Origin: an uncultured bacterium
GTDB taxonomy: Bacteria; Patescibacteriota; Minisyncoccia; Phycocordibacterales; GWA1-40-21
Assembly: GCA_903868205.1 (NCBI GenBank)
Contig: CAIPUJ010000062.1
Location: forward strand, 1-27,228
Reading direction: 5' to 3'
DNA length: 27,228 nucleotides
Part shown: positions 12,956-21,821 of the stretch, piece after piece
How positions within the stretch are numbered: position 1 is the first letter of the stretch
Layout: the number at the start of each line of letters is the position of its first letter
Position numbers and translations under genes: made by a program
Notes under the pieces: model-generated
Database searches by the model: none
The model's input: only the letters and a program-made list of their open reading frames with translations
What the model was told of the DNA's origin: nothing

Positions 12956-14686
12956 ATGATCAAAGAAATTTTAGAAAATTCAATAAAAATAGCCCTTTGG
13001 GAGCTTAAGATAGAAGAGGCCAAAATCCCTAAGATAAATCTAGAACACCCAGAAGATTCTTCTCGTGGTGATTATTCTACAAATATCGCCATGGTGCTTG
13101 CTAAGGCTGTAGCTCAAAATCCTAGAGAGTTGGCAGAAAAAATAGTTGCTGAAATAAATGATAATAAACCGAAGGAAATAAAAAATGTCGAAATGGCTGG
13201 CCCTGGCTTTATAAATTTCTTTTTGTCTGACTCCTTTTTTGCTGAACAAATAAAAAACATTTTAAAATCCGAAAAAACTTTTGGGAATAATAAAAAACTA
13301 AAAGGTCAGAAGACTGTTATCGAATATACTGATCCAAATCCTTTTAAAGAATTTCATATTGGGCACTTAATGAGTAATACAATAGGGGAAAGTGTCTCTA
13401 GAATTATTGAGGCGAACGGATCAAAGATCATTCGTGCTTGTTATCAAGGTGACGTCGGCCTTCATGTAGCGAAAACAATTTGGGGTGTACAGAAAATGAT
13501 TTCAGAAGACTCTAAAAACAAAAAAAAGTTTTTTGATATAAAACAGGGTTCTGCTTTGTGGGGTAAGACATATGCGGTAGGAGCGAAAGCGTATGAAGCG
13601 GATGAACAAGCTAAAAAAGAAGTTACGGAGATAAATAAAAAAGTTTATACGAAGTCTGATAAAGAAGTAAATAAGATCTATACAGCAGGTAGGAAAGCAT
13701 CTCTTAATGCTTTTGATAAGATGTATAAAATATTAGATACTAAATTTAATAATTTCTTTTTTGAAAGTCAGTCTACAAAATTTGGTACTGATATCGTATC
13801 AAACAATATTGATAATGGAATTTTTGAAAAGAGTAATGGTGCGGTGATTTTTAAAGGGGAGAATTATGGCCTACACACTAGAGTTTTTATAAACAGCGAA
13901 GGGCTTCCTACATATGAAGCAAAAGATCTTGGACTAGCAAAACTCAAAGACAATACTTTACATTATGATAAATCTATTATTGTCACGGCCAATGAACAGA
14001 GTGCATATTTTACGGTACTTTTGAAAGCTATGAGTTTAATCTTTCCAGATTTAGCAGAAAAAACAGAACACGTATCTCATGGTATGCTTCGTCTGCCTTC
14101 AGGGAAAATGTCTTCAAGAACAGGAGATGTAGTTTCTGCTACTTCTCTGCTTAAAGATATTGAAGATAAAGTAATAGAGAAAATGGTTGAGAGAGATATG
14201 ACCAAAAAAGAAAAAACAAAAGTTGCGGAGTGGATTTCTGTTGCATCTCTCAGATATTCAATACTCAAACAAATGACCGGTAAAGATATTGTTTTTGATT
14301 TTGATAAGTCGCTTTCTTTTGAAGGGGATTCTGGTCCTTACTTACAATATTCATATGCTAGAGCAAAATCTGTTTTGAGAAAAGCGGTGAAAGAAAGAAT
14401 AAAAATAAATTCTAAAAAAGTAGATGGTGAAGTTTCGGAAATAGAAAAAATACTGTATAGATTCCCAGAAATAGTAGAAAGAGCAGGTGAGGAATATGCA
14501 CCAAACTATATTGCTACATATTTAATACAGCTCTCATCTGCCTTTAATGGATATTATGCGAATAATAAAATTGTAGATAAAGAAGACAAAAATTCTGCAT
14601 ATAGACTCGCCATTACAAAAGTATTCACTATTGTTTTGAAGAATGGTTTGAAACTTTTGGGTATCTCTGCTCCAGAAAAGATGTAA
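12956..14686 (+). CDS. argS: Arginyl-tRNA synthetase
   Basis: A 576-aa class I synthetase of normal ArgRS length. An N-terminal Add-1-like domain (about 1-100) is followed by the catalytic core with HIGH (134-137, in PFKEFHIGHLMSN), an ArgRS-typical insertion, and KMSSR (384-388, in SGKMSSRTGDVVS) as the KMSKS counterpart. The C-terminal DALR anticodon domain ends in TIVLKNGLKLLGISAPEKM. It charges tRNA-Arg. It follows the DGR reverse transcriptase by 22 nt but appears to have its own promoter. Confidence 0.96.
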   Translation: MIKEILENSIKIALWELKIEEAKIPKINLEHPEDSSRGDYSTNIAMVLAKAVAQNPRELAEKIVAEINDNKPKEIKNVEMAGPGFINFFLSDSFFAEQIKNILKSEKTFGNNKKLKGQKTVIEYTDPNPFKEFHIGHLMSNTIGESVSRIIEANGSKIIRACYQGDVGLHVAKTIWGVQKMISEDSKNKKKFFDIKQGSALWGKTYAVGAKAYEADEQAKKEVTEINKKVYTKSDKEVNKIYTAGRKASLNAFDKMYKILDTKFNNFFFESQSTKFGTDIVSNNIDNGIFEKSNGAVIFKGENYGLHTRVFINSEGLPTYEAKDLGLAKLKDNTLHYDKSIIVTANEQSAYFTVLLKAMSLIFPDLAEKTEHVSHGMLRLPSGKMSSRTGDVVSATSLLKDIEDKVIEKMVERDMTKKEKTKVAEWISVASLRYSILKQMTGKDIVFDFDKSLSFEGDSGPYLQYSYARAKSVLRKAVKERIKINSKKVDGEVSEIEKILYRFPEIVERAGEEYAPNYIATYLIQLSSAFNGYYANNKIVDKEDKNSAYRLAITKVFTIVLKNGLKLLGISAPEKM

Positions 14687-14697
14687 ACTTTTTTGTT

Positions 14698-14727
14698 TTG
14701 ACAAAATAAATAAAAGGAGTTTAATAC
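14698..14727 (+). promoter_or_regulatory. Promoter of the 94-aa basic protein
   Basis: TTGACA (14698-14703) and TAATAC (14722-14727) with an 18-nt spacer lie just after the argS stop. The leader of about 60 nt contains a small hairpin (GTACGGG with TCCGTGC, 14743-14765) and ends in a GTTAGGAA ribosome binding site. Confidence 0.6.
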
Positions 14728-14792
14728 AATACAGATTCAGTTGTACGGGTTAAGGTGATCCGTGCATTTAAAATGGAAAGGTAGGTTAGGAA

Positions 14793-15077
14793 ATGTGTAG
14801 GACTCATAAAATGAGAAAACGTTGCCGTCTGACTAGTCATCGCCATGCGGCCCATCATGTTGATTTAAAACCTCAATCTGCAAGCAAAAAGGCTTTTAAG
14901 GAGGTTAAGCGTCGTATCATAAGGAGTTGTCATAAAGTTGAAGCTCGCATAAGGGGTTTCGAAATAAGAAAACATTCGCCGAATTATGGGGCTCTGGATA
15001 AGCTCTTTAAAAAAGCGGTATCTGTGAGTGTCGACGAAGGTGGGGAACTTTTGATAATAAATATCCCTCAATACTGA
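14793..15077 (+). CDS. Small basic protein of unknown function
   Basis: A 94-aa, strongly basic ORF starting MCRTHKMRKRCRLTSHRHAA. The N-terminal half is rich in Arg, Lys and His; a helical middle part (KAFKEVKRRIIRSCHKVEARI) is followed by a short hydrophobic end (GGELLIINIPQY). It resembles no family I can name. The charge suggests nucleic-acid or ribosome binding (inference). It has its own TTGACA promoter, a leader, a Shine-Dalgarno sequence and a terminator, unlike the housekeeping genes around it. Confidence 0.7.
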   Translation: MCRTHKMRKRCRLTSHRHAAHHVDLKPQSASKKAFKEVKRRIIRSCHKVEARIRGFEIRKHSPNYGALDKLFKKAVSVSVDEGGELLIINIPQY

Positions 15078-15088
15078 TTGAGTGTACG

Positions 15089-15118
15089 AACCCGGCTTAG
15101 GTAAGCCGGGTTTTTCTT
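15089..15118 (+). terminator. Rho-independent terminator
   Basis: AACCCGGCTTA pairs with TAAGCCGGGTT, followed by TTTCTTT. It closes the small basic gene. Confidence 0.88.
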
Positions 15119-15152
15119 TGCCTCTTTTTCTATTTCACTAAATTTGCTACAA

Positions 15153-15291
15153 TTCACCCATTAAAGTTTTTGCCAACGTTTTTGAAATGATGGTTGCTTA
15201 GATGGTCATACTTTTTAATGATATTACAGCTTAAAAGCAATTTCATATAAAAACAAAAACATTTCATTGGCAAAAATTTTGTTAGGGTGAA
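15153..15291 (+). repeat. Palindromic element 1 upstream of ileS
   Basis: The left end TTCACCCATTAAAGTTTT continues into TTGCCAA and is the imperfect complement of the right end (15268-15291, TTGGCAAAAATTTTGTTAGG and on). The inner sequence also has complementary parts (GAAAT..TGCTTA with TTAAAAGCAATTTC). It abuts a second element whose ends are almost identical. Confidence 0.75.
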
Positions 15292-15426
15292 CCCGTTAAA
15301 GTTTTTGCCAATGTTTATTAAAAATGTTATGTATATATTGCATAATATTGCCGTATTACTTATGTTATAATGAGTTTGCGTTGATTAACGATAAACAATT
15401 TTTGTTGGCAAAAATTTTGTTCGGGT
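15291..15426 (+). repeat. Palindromic element 2 upstream of ileS
   Basis: The left end ACCCGTTAAAGTTTTTGCCA differs at one position from element 1; the right end (15405-15426) differs at one position too. The roughly 90-nt cores are unrelated. The change at the fourth position restores a CCCG/CGGG pair here. It contains the likely ileS promoter. Confidence 0.75.
15363..15371 (+). promoter_or_regulatory. Extended -10 promoter of ileS
   Basis: TGTTATAAT is a consensus extended -10 inside palindromic element 2. The predicted start near 15378 gives a leader of about 68 nt containing the right arm of the element. No good -35 is present. Confidence 0.5.
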
Positions 15427-15445
15427 AAACTAAATAAAAAAATAT

Positions 15446-18400
15446 ATGGATACACCCAAAAAGAGTAAAAATGCTGAAAGAGAAGAAGAATTATTAAAAT
15501 TTTGGCAGGAGAATAAAATTTTTGAAAAGACTTTAACGAAAGATTCACCAAAAGGTGAGTATGTCTTTTATGACGGACCTCCTTTTGCTACTGGTTTACC
15601 GCACTTCGGGCATATTCTTGCTGGAACAATGAAAGATTTTGTGGGCAGATATAAAACAATGAGAGGATACCATGTTCCAAGAAGATGGGGTTGGGATTGT
15701 CACGGTCTTCCTGTAGAAAATATTGTTCAAGATGAGATTGGTTTGAAATCAAAAAAAGATATTGAAGATTTTGGTTTAGAAAAATTCAATGATACCGCAA
15801 GAAGCAAAGTTTTTACATATGTAGATGATTGGAAAAAGATTGTTCCAAGAATGGGCCGTTTTGTAGATATGGAGAATGACTACAAGACGCTAAATCCGAG
15901 CTATACAGAAAGTGTTTGGTGGGCCTTTAAAAAATTACAGGATAAAGGATTGATTTACGAAGGTTTTAAATCAATGCATCTTTGTCCACAGTGTGGAACG
16001 ACTCTTTCAAACTTTGAGGTAGGGCAGGGATATAAAGATATTACTGATATTTCAGTAACAGCTAAATTTGAATTGATAGATGAGCCAGGAACATTTTTCC
16101 TTGCATGGACAACAACCCCTTGGACTCTTCCTGGTAACGTGGCTTTAGCTATAAATTCTGAAATTGATTATGTTAAAATTGTTGAAGTAGCGAAAACTAC
16201 TATTGGTGAATCTAATGGCAGATATGATTTACCAAGTGGAGAAAAATATATTTTAGCCAAGGCAATTTTTGCAAAAGAATCTCAGAAACTTACACCAGAT
16301 GGATCATCAGAAGTATACATCTATAACAATAAAAATTATAAAATATTAGAAACTTTTATTGGAGAAAAAATAGTTGGTAAATCATACAAACCACTTTTTG
16401 ATTATTACAATAACGACAAACTTAAAAACAGAGAAAATGGTTTTAAGGTATATTCTGCAAGTTTTGTAACTACTGAAGATGGTACTGGTATTGTGCATAT
16501 TGCACCGGCTTTTGGAGAAGACGATATGAATCTTGGAAAAGAAAAGAAACTTCCTTTTATCCAACATGTAAATATGGCTGGAGAATTTACTCCAGAAGTT
16601 TTTGACTTTGCAGGACAAAAAGTAAAACCAAAAGACGATCACCAGAAAGCAGATATTGATGTTATTAAATTTTTAGCAGGTAAAAATTCTCTATATGCAA
16701 AAGAAAAATTTACTCACTCATATCCTCATTGTTGGAGATGTGATACACCACTCCTAAACTACGCGACAAGCTCTTGGTTTGTTGAGGTTACAAAAATAAA
16801 AAATGATCTTATAGAAGCAAATAATAAAATCGGATGGGTACCGAAAGAAATAGGAGAGGGAAGATTTGGTAAGTGGCTTGAGAATGTTCGTGACTGGTCT
16901 ATTTCTCGTTCTAGATTCTGGGGCGCTCCTTTACCTGTGTGGAGATGTGAAAAATGTAAGGGTAATCATTTTGTGGGTTCAATAGAAGATATTAAAAAAC
17001 AAACAACAAGAAATAATAAATTCTTGGTTGTTCGTCATGGCGAAGCAGAAAGTAATGTTCTAGGTATTTTAAGTTCAAATCCAAAAGTAAATCATTCTCT
17101 TACACAAAATGGTAAAGATCAGGCTGTGGAAGCAGGGGACAAACTCAAAGATACAAAAGTAGATATTATTTATTGTTCTCCTTTTGTAAGAACAAAAGAA
17201 ACAGCAGAGCTTATTGCAAAACAGATTGGATATCCTGTGGAAAAAATAGTTTTTGATGAAAGACTTCATGAAATATATGTCGGTGTTCTTGATGGTAAAC
17301 CAGATGCAGAATATCAAGCATTCTTTGAATCAAGAGGTGCGAAGTTTTGGAAGACTCCAGAAGGAGGGGAGAACTATACTACTGTAAAAAACAGAATGAC
17401 TGATTTTCTTTATGATATAAATTCTAAAAATGAAGGTAAGAATATTTTAATTGTTTCCCACAATACACCTATCTGGCTTATGTTTGGTGGTGCTTCTGGT
17501 ATGACACCAGAGCAACTTATGGCGATGAGAGAAGCCGGTAAACCTTTTATTTATAACGCAGAAGTAAAAGAGCTTGAATTTGCAGCTATTCCTCACAATA
17601 GAAATTACGAATTAGATTTACACAGACCATTTATCGATGAGCTTATTTTGCCGTGTAAATGTGGTGGAGAAATGAAGCGCATCCCAGAAGTTTTTGATTG
17701 TTGGTTTGAATCAGGCTCAATGCCGTTTGCACAGTCTCATTATCCATTTGAGAATTTAGATAAATTTAATCCAGAAAAAGGTATTGGTTTCCCAGCAGAC
17801 TTTATCGCCGAAGGAGTAGATCAAACTAGAGGATGGTTTTATTCTATGCTTGTCCTTTCTGTTGCTTTGTTTGGTGAATCTTCTTATAAAAATGTTGTTG
17901 TAAATGGAATTGTTCTCGCTGAAGATGGGCAGAAGATGGCGAAGAGATTAAAAAATTATACTCCACCTATGGAGTTGGCAGATAAATTTAGCGCAGATGC
18001 AATGAGATATTACTTATTGTCTTCAAGTGTTATGAAAGCTGAAGATTTGAAATTCTCAGATGAAGGAGTAGATGAAGTCGTAAAAAAAGTAATTATGAGG
18101 CTTCAAAATGTTCATTCTTTCTACGAAATGTACGGAGGAAAAGATTTGAAAGAAAAAGTTGGAAATTCTCTCAATGTTTTGGATAAGTGGATTCTTGCAC
18201 GATTGAAAGAAACAGCAACACAGATGACAAAGTCTACAGAAAAATATGAGCTTGATAGAGCAACCTGGCCTATAGCTGACTTTATTGAAGATCTTTCCAC
18301 TTGGTTTCTAAGAAGATCAAGAGACAGATTCAAATCAGAAAATATTTCTGATAGAAATTTTGCTATAAATACAACAAAAGAAATTATTCTAAACGTTTCT

Positions 18401-19003
18401 AAACTTATCGCTCCATCAATGCCTTTTTTGGCTGAAGATTTGTATAAGAAAATTGGAGGAGAAAAAGAAAGCGTACATTTAGAAGCTTGGCCAGATGAAT
18501 TTGTAGGGGAACTTACAAAAGAAGAAGTCGAGACAATAGAAAATATGAAGGACGTCAGAAATGCTGTTTCTCTCGGGTTAGAATCTAGAGCAAAATCTGG
18601 AATTAAAGTCAGACAACCTTTAGCTAAAATACAAATTCAAAGTGAAAAGCTAAAAGGCAAACAGGAATACTTAGATTTGATTAAAGATGAAGTAAATGTG
18701 AAAGAAGCGATCACAGACAAAAGTATTTCTGAATTGGTAGTGCTTGATACAAATATTACTCCAGACTTAAAAGATGAAGGGGATATAAGAGATTTAATTA
18801 GAAGTATTCAAGAAGAAAGAAAGAATAAAAAACTAAGTCCAAATGATTTGATTGGACTTACTGTAGATACTAATGATATTGGCAAGAGTCTTGTAGAAAA
18901 GTTTAAAGATGAAATAGTTAGGGTTACAAATGTTAAGGATATTTCTTTCGGCCCAAACATTCAAGAAAACTCACCCGGTATTTTTATCAAGTTCTTAGTT
19001 TAG
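15446..19003 (+). CDS. ileS: Isoleucyl-tRNA synthetase with inserted histidine-phosphatase domain
   Basis: An IleRS of 1185 aa, clearly longer than usual. HFGH (53-56, in GLPHFGHILAG) stands for HIGH and KMAKR (830-834) for KMSKS; the editing domain (WTTTPWTLPGN) and C-terminal anticodon domain are present. Between CEKCKGNHFVGSIEDI (about 500-515) and LILPCKCGGEMKRIPEVFD lies a domain of about 180 residues of the histidine phosphatase family: VVRHGEAESN (His531), SPFVRTKETAE, ERLHEIYVGVLDG and VSHNTP (His672). All catalytic residues are kept, so it could be an active phosphatase. It replaces the usual short linker near the WCISR-like region (WSISRSRFWG). Its effect on charging or editing is unknown. 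Confidence 0.95.
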   Translation: MDTPKKSKNAEREEELLKFWQENKIFEKTLTKDSPKGEYVFYDGPPFATGLPHFGHILAGTMKDFVGRYKTMRGYHVPRRWGWDCHGLPVENIVQDEIGLKSKKDIEDFGLEKFNDTARSKVFTYVDDWKKIVPRMGRFVDMENDYKTLNPSYTESVWWAFKKLQDKGLIYEGFKSMHLCPQCGTTLSNFEVGQGYKDITDISVTAKFELIDEPGTFFLAWTTTPWTLPGNVALAINSEIDYVKIVEVAKTTIGESNGRYDLPSGEKYILAKAIFAKESQKLTPDGSSEVYIYNNKNYKILETFIGEKIVGKSYKPLFDYYNNDKLKNRENGFKVYSASFVTTEDGTGIVHIAPAFGEDDMNLGKEKKLPFIQHVNMAGEFTPEVFDFAGQKVKPKDDHQKADIDVIKFLAGKNSLYAKEKFTHSYPHCWRCDTPLLNYATSSWFVEVTKIKNDLIEANNKIGWVPKEIGEGRFGKWLENVRDWSISRSRFWGAPLPVWRCEKCKGNHFVGSIEDIKKQTTRNNKFLVVRHGEAESNVLGILSSNPKVNHSLTQNGKDQAVEAGDKLKDTKVDIIYCSPFVRTKETAELIAKQIGYPVEKIVFDERLHEIYVGVLDGKPDAEYQAFFESRGAKFWKTPEGGENYTTVKNRMTDFLYDINSKNEGKNILIVSHNTPIWLMFGGASGMTPEQLMAMREAGKPFIYNAEVKELEFAAIPHNRNYELDLHRPFIDELILPCKCGGEMKRIPEVFDCWFESGSMPFAQSHYPFENLDKFNPEKGIGFPADFIAEGVDQTRGWFYSMLVLSVALFGESSYKNVVVNGIVLAEDGQKMAKRLKNYTPPMELADKFSADAMRYYLLSSSVMKAEDLKFSDEGVDEVVKKVIMRLQNVHSFYEMYGGKDLKEKVGNSLNVLDKWILARLKETATQMTKSTEKYELDRATWPIADFIEDLSTWFLRRSRDRFKSENISDRNFAINTTKEIILNVSKLIAPSMPFLAEDLYKKIGGEKESVHLEAWPDEFVGELTKEEVETIENMKDVRNAVSLGLESRAKSGIKVRQPLAKIQIQSEKLKGKQEYLDLIKDEVNVKEAITDKSISELVVLDTNITPDLKDEGDIRDLIRSIQEERKNKKLSPNDLIGLTVDTNDIGKSLVEKFKDEIVRVTNVKDISFGPNIQENSPGIFIKFLV

Positions 19004-19018
19004 TATCTTAACCTCTAA

Positions 19019-19139
19019 GCGAGTTTTTACTTTTTAAAAATATTACGGAGCAAAATTTCTAGCAAGAAATTTTGCGAGTATAGAAGAAATTTTTTGACGA
19101 AAAAATTTCTATCGTGTTTTTAAAAAGTAAAACTGAGCG
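19019..19139 (-). repeat. Palindromic intergenic repeat, copy B (inverted)
   Basis: The reverse complement of the element at 1990 and 27051. The terminal repeats (TTTTTAAAAA cores) and the conserved words ACACGAT, CTATACTC and CTCCGTAATA are kept. The first hairpin (19085-19110) keeps the 11-bp length and, on this strand, the CGTC loop, but its stem is AGAAATTTTTT instead of AAAAATACCGC. The second (19050-19075) is extended to 11 bp. It lies between ileS and recO. Confidence 0.85.
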
Positions 19140-19145
19140 ACTTTT

Positions 19146-19730
19146 ATGCATCACATTTATACAACCGAAGCTATTCTTATAAAAAGTGTCCCGATAGGGG
19201 AGGCTAATCGTCTTTACTTTTTACTCACCAAAGATCTTGGGCTTATCAGAGCTACTGCACAGAGTGTAAGATCTCCAAAATCAAAACTAAACGGACACCT
19301 CCAGGTTTTTTGTCTTGTAAAAATTTCTGTTGTAAAAGGTAAAGATATTTGGCGTATTACTAGTGTTGAATCTATATTACAAAATGGCCTTATTAGACAC
19401 GTTGGCAAACTTTCTGTTTTACACAATATTTCAAAACTTTTTCTTAGACTTGTTCATGGAGAAGAAAAGAACGAGGAGCTTTTTGAGTCTGTAAAATCAG
19501 CCTATATCATCTGTCGTGACGCTGATTTGTCTCATGAGGAGCTTAGACTTACAGAAATACTTACCGTTCTTAGAATGATGCATTTTCTAGGGTATATCAA
19601 AAAAACAGAAGGCCTTTCTTCTTTTGCAGAGGGTACAAATATTACTCCAGAAATTTTAGAAAATTTTAGTAAAAACAAAAAACAAGCGATTCTAGAAATC
19701 AACAATGCACTTAAGGAAACGCACTTGTAA
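19146..19730 (+). CDS. recO: DNA repair protein RecO, short form
   Basis: A 194-aa RecO-like protein. The N-terminal OB-fold part is typical (TTEAILIKSVPIGEANRLYF, then LGLIRATAQSVR and the KLNGHLQVF region), followed by the helical domain. It ends soon after and lacks the C-terminal zinc-finger part seen in many RecO proteins of about 240 aa. RecO helps RecR load RecA on SSB-coated DNA. It starts 7 nt after the palindromic repeat copy B. Confidence 0.8.
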   Translation: MHHIYTTEAILIKSVPIGEANRLYFLLTKDLGLIRATAQSVRSPKSKLNGHLQVFCLVKISVVKGKDIWRITSVESILQNGLIRHVGKLSVLHNISKLFLRLVHGEEKNEELFESVKSAYIICRDADLSHEELRLTEILTVLRMMHFLGYIKKTEGLSSFAEGTNITPEILENFSKNKKQAILEINNALKETHL

Positions 19731-19733
19731 TTA

Positions 19734-19742
19734 TGGTATAAT
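19734..19742 (+). promoter_or_regulatory. Extended -10 promoter of the surface-protein gene
   Basis: TGGTATAAT, a consensus extended -10, spans the gap just after the recO stop and lies 11 nt before the ATG at 19754, giving a leader of only about 5 nt. Confidence 0.5.
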
Positions 19743-19753
19743 ATTTGGACATT

Positions 19754-21675
19754 ATGTTTTATCCAAACGAAGAAGAAAAAAGAAATAAGCTTGAAGATAT
19801 AAAGAAGAGTCTTTATTCTCGTGACAATGCCTCCATGTCTTCTAAAAGGAGACACTCTTTAGGTTCAGATATTGTAAAAGCAAATACAGAATGGTCTGAA
19901 GATGATTTAAAAAAGGAGTCTGATTTTAAACTACCTTACAAAAATATTTTTCTTGTAGCTATTATCTTTTTTGTTTTTGCTATAGGTTTTGCTTCTTACA
20001 AATTTTTCATTTCCGGGAATATGATTTCTGGTGATAATGTAGATATTATTATTCGTGGACCAGTATCTATCGCTGGTGGGGAAGTATTGCCACTTGATGT
20101 TGAAGTAAAGAACAAAAACAATGTGGATTTGAAAGTTGTAGATCTTAAAATACTGTATCCAGATGGTACAAGAAGCCCAGAAGATCTTTCAGCGCCTCTC
20201 ATAAGATACAGTGACCTTTTAGGCGATATAAATACAGGCAAAAGTGTTAACGTCTATTAAAATCTGTTTTATTTGGTGAGGAAAATGTAAAAAAGGAGGT
20301 AAAATTTACCGTTGAGTATAGAGTCCCTGGTTCTAATGCTATTTTTTATAAAGAAAAAGTTTACACTGTTCTTATAAGTTCATCTCCTATCAATATGAAA
20401 GTCCTTGGGGTGGGCGAGATTAGCGCCAATCAAAAAACAGATTTTACTATTGAGATAGAATCAAATTCTTTGTCTGTAATTAATAATCTTATTTTAAAGG
20501 CGGATTATCCTTTTGGTTTTGATTATATTTCTGCCGCACCGAAACCAAGTTCTGTTGATAATAGTATTTGGACTATAGGTGATCTTGAACCTGGAGCGAA
20601 GAGGACGATTAAACTTTCTGGTTCTGTAAATGGACAAGATGGCGAAGAAAGAGTTTTTAAATTCACTGTTGGTACACCAGATAAGCTAGATGACAAGACA
20701 ATAAACACGGCTTTTTCAGTTTATACAGCCAATGTTTCAATTAAAAAACCTTTTCTTGGTGTTAATTTATTTATAAATGGAGATTCAGCTAAAGAAGTTG
20801 TTGTTAATAGTGGAAGTAAGATAAGTGCTGATTTATCATGGCAAAATAATTTGGTAAGTAATGTTTATGATGTATCGATAAAAGTTAAGCTCAGTGGTCC
20901 GATTTTGGATAAAACTACAGTTTATACCGAGCAAGGTTTTTATAATTCATCAGACAATACAATTACTTTTGATAAACAAAAAGATAAAGCTTTTGCTTTA
21001 GTAGAACCAGGGTATCAGGGTGAAACAGGTTTTGTTTTTTCATTGTTTGGTCCTCAGTCTCAGACCGGATTATCATTTAATAATCCAGAAGTTGGTATGG
21101 ATATAAGTGTCTTTGGTAATCGTGTAGAGGGAAGTGGGGTTTCTCAGGAACTTCTTTATTCAGCTTCTAAAAAGATAAAGGTTGCCTCAGTCCTCAGACT
21201 TACTTTTCGTGGTCTTAGGTCTCTTGGACCTTTTGCAAATACTGGCCCTGTGCCTCAAGTTGCCGAACAGGAAACTACATATACTGTTACATGGTCTGCT
21301 ACAAATTATATAAATGATGTAAACAATGCAAAGGTTGTCGCCGTTTTGCCGGCTTATGTTAAATGGAACGAACTTACAAGTCCTTCTATTGAAAAGCTTG
21401 ATTATAATTCTTCAACAAATGAGGTAACTTGGAATATCGGAGGAATAAAAGCAGGAACAGGATTAACTTATTATCCAAGAGAGGTTTCATTTAATCTTTC
21501 TTTTACACCAAGCTTAAGTCAGGTTGGCGAGGCACCAGAAATTTTGGGGCAAGCTACAATTACTGGTACAGATTCATTTACGAATACTGAGGTTGGTGAG
21601 ACAAAAGCCCATGTAACTACAGAGATTGTGACAGATCCAAATTATGAGCCTGGCAAGGGTAAAGTTTCCCAATAA
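19754..21675 (+). pseudogene. Membrane-anchored surface protein, interrupted by one frameshift
   Basis: Two frames make one protein. The first (ATG 19754 to TAA 20258-20260) has a charged cytoplasmic part, one transmembrane helix (around NIFLVAIIFFVFAIGFASYK) and the start of a beta-rich extracellular region (VDIIIRGPVSIAGG). The second continues directly from 20257 (LKSVLFGEENVKKEVKF) to 21675 with three or more beta-sandwich segments resembling DUF11/CARDB repeats (ADYPFGFDYISAAPKPSS, IWTIGDLEPGAKRTIKLSG). The join needs a one-base deletion or two-base insertion near 20255. Prodigal-type callers would split it at ATG 20395. The frameshift may be real, an assembly error, or phase variation, though no long repeat is at the site. 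Function is unknown. Confidence 0.7.
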
Positions 21676-21821
21676 TTTGCTAAAAATTTAATTTTAGCTA
21701 TTATTTGATTTATAAGTATTAAAAGCAAAGGCAAAGAGGATAAAATCTTTTCGAGGTCTCTCCTTAAGGAGGAGTCTGCGACGGGGAAAGGTGAGTCCTC
21801 GGGGAGCTAATAAAATCAATC
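21676..21821 (+). promoter_or_regulatory. Structured leader region of glyS
   Basis: The 146-nt gap holds a weak hairpin (GCTAAAA with TTTTAGC, 21679-21699) and then a GC-rich block at 21753-21806 with the palindrome CTCCTTAAGGAG and a CGAGG/CCTCG pair. The 24-mer at 21753-21776 recurs at the right edge of the window (27205-27228) with two changes. No promoter was recognised. Confidence 0.4.
21753..21776 (+). repeat. Dispersed 24-mer, copy 1
   Basis: GAGGTCTCTCCTTAAGGAGG followed by AGTC. The copy at 27205-27228 matches at 22 of 24 positions. It is probably the core of a longer intergenic repeat; the second copy is cut by the window edge. Confidence 0.6.

Noticed and set aside
16180..16330. 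Further in-frame palindromic insertion in ileS
   Set aside because: TTGGTGAATC and GATTTACCAA can pair, and the local protein sequence is longer than usual, but the stem is short and has no shared ends with the other elements.
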